A stretch of DNA of 64,000 nt, from positions 62,001 to 126,000 of the forward strand of contig NZ_QOLA01000002.1 in assembly GCF_003324565.1 (NCBI RefSeq). Direction: 5' to 3'. Position numbers and translations under genes: made by a program. Source of the stretch: Streptomyces sp. SDr-06. GTDB taxonomy: Bacteria; Actinomycetota; Actinomycetes; Streptomycetales; Streptomycetaceae. The notes under the pieces were generated by a model. That model made no database searches. It was not told the DNA's origin and saw nothing but the letters and a program-made list of their open reading frames with translations. How positions within the stretch are numbered: the stretch's first letter is position 1; every line of letters starts with the position of its first letter. Shown one piece after another: positions 62,120 to 64,000 of the stretch.

Positions 62120-62763
62120 TCGCCGAGGATTCGGTGCTGCTGCGGATAGGTCTCGTCAAGGTCCTGGAAATGGCCGGATTCGAGGTCGCCGCCGAGGCCG
62201 GAGACGCCGAGGGCCTGCTCCAGGCCGTCGAGGAACACCAGCCGAAGCTGGCGCTCGTCGACGTCCGGATGCCGCCCGGCTTCACCGACGAGGGGGTGCG
62301 CGCGGCCCTGATGATCCGTCAACAATGGCCGGACACGTCCGTGTTGCTGCTGTCGCAGTACGTCGAGGAGCGGTACGCCGCCGACCTGCTGGCCACCCAG
62401 ACCGGCGGCATCGGCTATCTGCTCAAGCAGCGGGTCGCCGACGTCGAGGAGTTCGTGGACGCCCTCAAGCGGGTCGCCGCGGGCGGCACCGCGCTCGACC
62501 CGCAGGTCGTCGCCCAGCTCCTCCTGCGTCGCGGCGGCGGGCCCGACCCGCTGGAGCGGCTGACCCCGCGTGAACGCGACGTCCTCAAGCTCATGGCGGA
62601 GGGCCGCTCCAACGCGGGCATCGCCGCTGAACTCGTCGTGAGTGAGAGCGCGGTGGCCAAGCACATCAACAACATCTTCGCCAAGCTCGACCTGCCGGTC
62701 GCCGACGGCGACCACCGCCGGGTCCTCGCGGTCCTGCGCTTCCTGGACGGTGGTCCGGCATGA
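62107..62763 (+). CDS. NarL/LuxR-type response regulator
   Basis: The 218-residue regulator has REC motifs (RAVIAEDSVLLRIGL, LALVDVRMPPGFTDEGVRAA, LLKQRVADV) and a LuxR HTH (LTPRERDVLKLMAEGRSNAGIAAELVVSESAVAKHINNIF). Its GTG lies inside the kinase gene, and its stop overlaps the DUF4097 ATG, so all three are coupled. Confidence 0.93.
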   Translation: MRAVIAEDSVLLRIGLVKVLEMAGFEVAAEAGDAEGLLQAVEEHQPKLALVDVRMPPGFTDEGVRAALMIRQQWPDTSVLLLSQYVEERYAADLLATQTGGIGYLLKQRVADVEEFVDALKRVAAGGTALDPQVVAQLLLRRGGGPDPLERLTPRERDVLKLMAEGRSNAGIAAELVVSESAVAKHINNIFAKLDLPVADGDHRRVLAVLRFLDGGPA

Positions 62764-63614
62764 CCGCCACCGAGCAGCGCGAGGCACCGAAGGGCGCGGC
62801 GCCCCCCAGCGGGGCGGCGGAGGGGCGCCCCCGCCACCGCACCGCGTGGATCATCGTGGCGATCATCGGCGCCCTGGGTGTCGTGGCCCCGTTCTCCCTC
62901 TCCTTCGTGGCCGACTCCCTCAGCAAGTCGGCCTCGTACGCGAGCCCCCTCAACGGCCGCCCCCACGCGGTCGCGGCCGTCGAGGTGGACTCCGGAGCCG
63001 CGCGGCTCACCGTCGGGACCGGGCCCGCCGGGAAGGTCACGATCAACGGCAGGCTCACCTGGTCGGTGAAGCGGCCCAAGATCAAGGAGAGCTGGGACGG
63101 CGACACCCTCAAGGTGCGCACCAGCTGCAACGGATTCGTCGACGAGTACGTCCAGAACTGCCAGATCGACCTCAACCTGGCCATCCCCGCCGACGTCCGT
63201 CTGAAGGTGAAGAGCGGCTCCGGCGAGGTCAAGGTCCGCGATGTGGCGGGCCCGGTCGACCTCTCCGGCGGCTCCGGCGGCGTGAAGCTGCGCGGACTCA
63301 AGGGCACGGTCCGGGCCAAGGTGGGCTCCGGCGAGCTCATGGCGGACCAACTGGCCTGCTCCGAGGCCGACTTGGAGGCAGGGTCCGGAACCGTCAGCGC
63401 CGAGTTCATCGCCGCGCCGCGGCAGGTGAAGGCGAAGGCCGGATCGGGGACCGTCTCCGTGACCGTGCCGAACGGCACCCGCTACCAGGTACTGGGCGGG
63501 TCGGGATCGGGTGCCCGGAACATCCAGCAGGAGCTGGTCGACTCGGGATCGGACCGGGTCATCGACGCCTCCACCGGCTCCGGCACGGTCACCGTCGGAT
63601 ATCCGCAGTTCTGA
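62760..63614 (+). CDS. DUF4097-type beta-repeat membrane protein
   Basis: The 284-residue protein has a disordered N-terminus, one membrane helix (TAWIIVAIIGALGVVAPFSLSF, ~28-50) and an extracytoplasmic beta-helix built of short GSGxVxV-type repeats (VKSGSGEVKVRDVAG, LSGGSGGVKLRGLKG, AKVGSGELMADQL, AGSGTVSAEF, AKAGSGTVSVTV, STGSGTVTVGY). Such proteins often belong to envelope stress operons. Being coupled to the two-component genes it may be their target or a signal modulator. Confidence 0.85.
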   Translation: MTATEQREAPKGAAPPSGAAEGRPRHRTAWIIVAIIGALGVVAPFSLSFVADSLSKSASYASPLNGRPHAVAAVEVDSGAARLTVGTGPAGKVTINGRLTWSVKRPKIKESWDGDTLKVRTSCNGFVDEYVQNCQIDLNLAIPADVRLKVKSGSGEVKVRDVAGPVDLSGGSGGVKLRGLKGTVRAKVGSGELMADQLACSEADLEAGSGTVSAEFIAAPRQVKAKAGSGTVSVTVPNGTRYQVLGGSGSGARNIQQELVDSGSDRVIDASTGSGTVTVGYPQF

Positions 63615-63803
63615 ATCCGTGCGCCCCCGCCCCCTCACACCGTGCGTCGGGCAGCCTCGGCCCCGTCCCACCTGAGCGGCCGGAGCCGCTGAGCCCGGGA
63701 GCGCCCGAGTCCTGGAACGGCTCGGCCCCGGAGCCGCTCGGTCCCGGAGCAGGGGGACGGCCGCGGACCACCCAGCCGACCGAGGCGGCGGCATCGTGCC
63801 GCC

Positions 63804-64000
63804 CTACCGCTTCAGCCCCTGGAGAATGAGGTCGACCACCGCGCCGAAGTCGTCCCCGATGGAGGGGCGGGACCACTCCGCCGCGTACACCGGATCGTGG
63901 AAGCGGCCCGTCGCGTCGAACACGGCTCGCGCCGAGACGGCCGGTGACTCGTACGGAATCGTGAACTCGCCCCGGTCCACGCCGAATCGGATGATCACGG
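63804..64000 (-). CDS. TetR-family regulator, C-terminal fragment (continues beyond the window)
   Basis: Only the last ~65 residues are visible; the frame stays open to the end of the window. VDRGEFTIPYESPAVSARAVFDATGRFHDPVYAAEW, IGDDFGAVVDLILQGLKR is the usual C-terminal end of TetR/AcrR proteins, including the FHDP.Y and LxxGL blocks. The DNA-binding domain is outside. The 189-nt gap to the DUF4097 gene (63615-63803) holds no gene. Confidence 0.7.
   Translation of the reverse strand, partial: VIIRFGVDRGEFTIPYESPAVSARAVFDATGRFHDPVYAAEWSRPSIGDDFGAVVDLILQGLKR

Overview
The window is about 64 kb of very GC-rich chromosome with GTG and ATG starts, ATGA/GTGA-coupled operons and long shadow ORFs. 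Gene content and order point to a Streptomyces (or very close actinomycete) core chromosome. The backbone hrcA-dnaJ, rsmE, phoH-ybeY-CNNM, era, leuA, recO-uppS, zur-znuBCA and glyS resembles the ancestral actinobacterial era/recO neighbourhood, with Streptomyces-type genes placed between the conserved blocks. No rRNA, tRNA, CRISPR array, transposase or prophage gene was seen.

Layout. 1-6.1 kb: C-terminal part of an acyl-CoA dehydrogenase-like gene coupled to an Sfp-type phosphopantetheinyl transferase, then divergent rpsT and lepA, then a long-chain acyl-CoA ligase. 6.1-13 kb: a soluble poly-HAMP hybrid histidine kinase with a REC-only response regulator, divergent from a SpoIIE-type phosphatase with an anti-sigma-like kinase domain. 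13-25.7 kb: hemW, a DUF3097 gene with a duplicated start, an MBL hydrolase, CIRCE-controlled hrcA-dnaJ, nitronate monooxygenase-rsmE, a lipoprotein, HIT, RNase Z, an adenine/adenosine deaminase and an MFS permease. 25.8-32.2 kb: glucarate dehydratase, a PfkB kinase and the phoH-ybeY-CNNM-MmcQ operon. 32.2-40.3 kb: a divergent MFS/XRE pair, lipoproteins, a degenerate cytidine-deaminase-fold protein, and a secreted WxL/DUF916-like surface cassette. 40.3-47 kb: era, a GNAT, a protealysin-like M4 protease with an emfourin-type inhibitor, and leuA with a Leu-rich leader peptide. 47-53.3 kb: an MmpS-like lipoprotein, an MMPL transporter, a NarL-type two-component system and another lipoprotein. 53.5-60.1 kb: recO (with a duplicated start), uppS, zur/znuBCA with candidate Zur boxes, and glyS. 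60.2-64 kb: a small membrane protein, a second NarL-type two-component system coupled to a DUF4097 protein, and the end of a TetR regulator.

The most unusual signal is at two unrelated genes, recO and the DUF3097 gene. In each, the first ~70 bp including the start codon is present twice, separated by nearly the same hairpin sequence (a CCGGGGG/CCCCCGG stem followed by GACCCCCGGCC). In both, the upstream copy becomes a short leader ORF (43 and 30 codons) whose stop codon overlaps the start codon of the full gene. This could be a recurrent way of converting an ordinary gene into a translationally coupled one, made by a small hairpin element. Several intergenic regions also carry a dispersed composite repeat (a CGCAGTTCCCCGCGCCCC core plus a GGGGCGGAGCCCC hairpin module), and dnaJ ends in a triplicated 23-bp unit.
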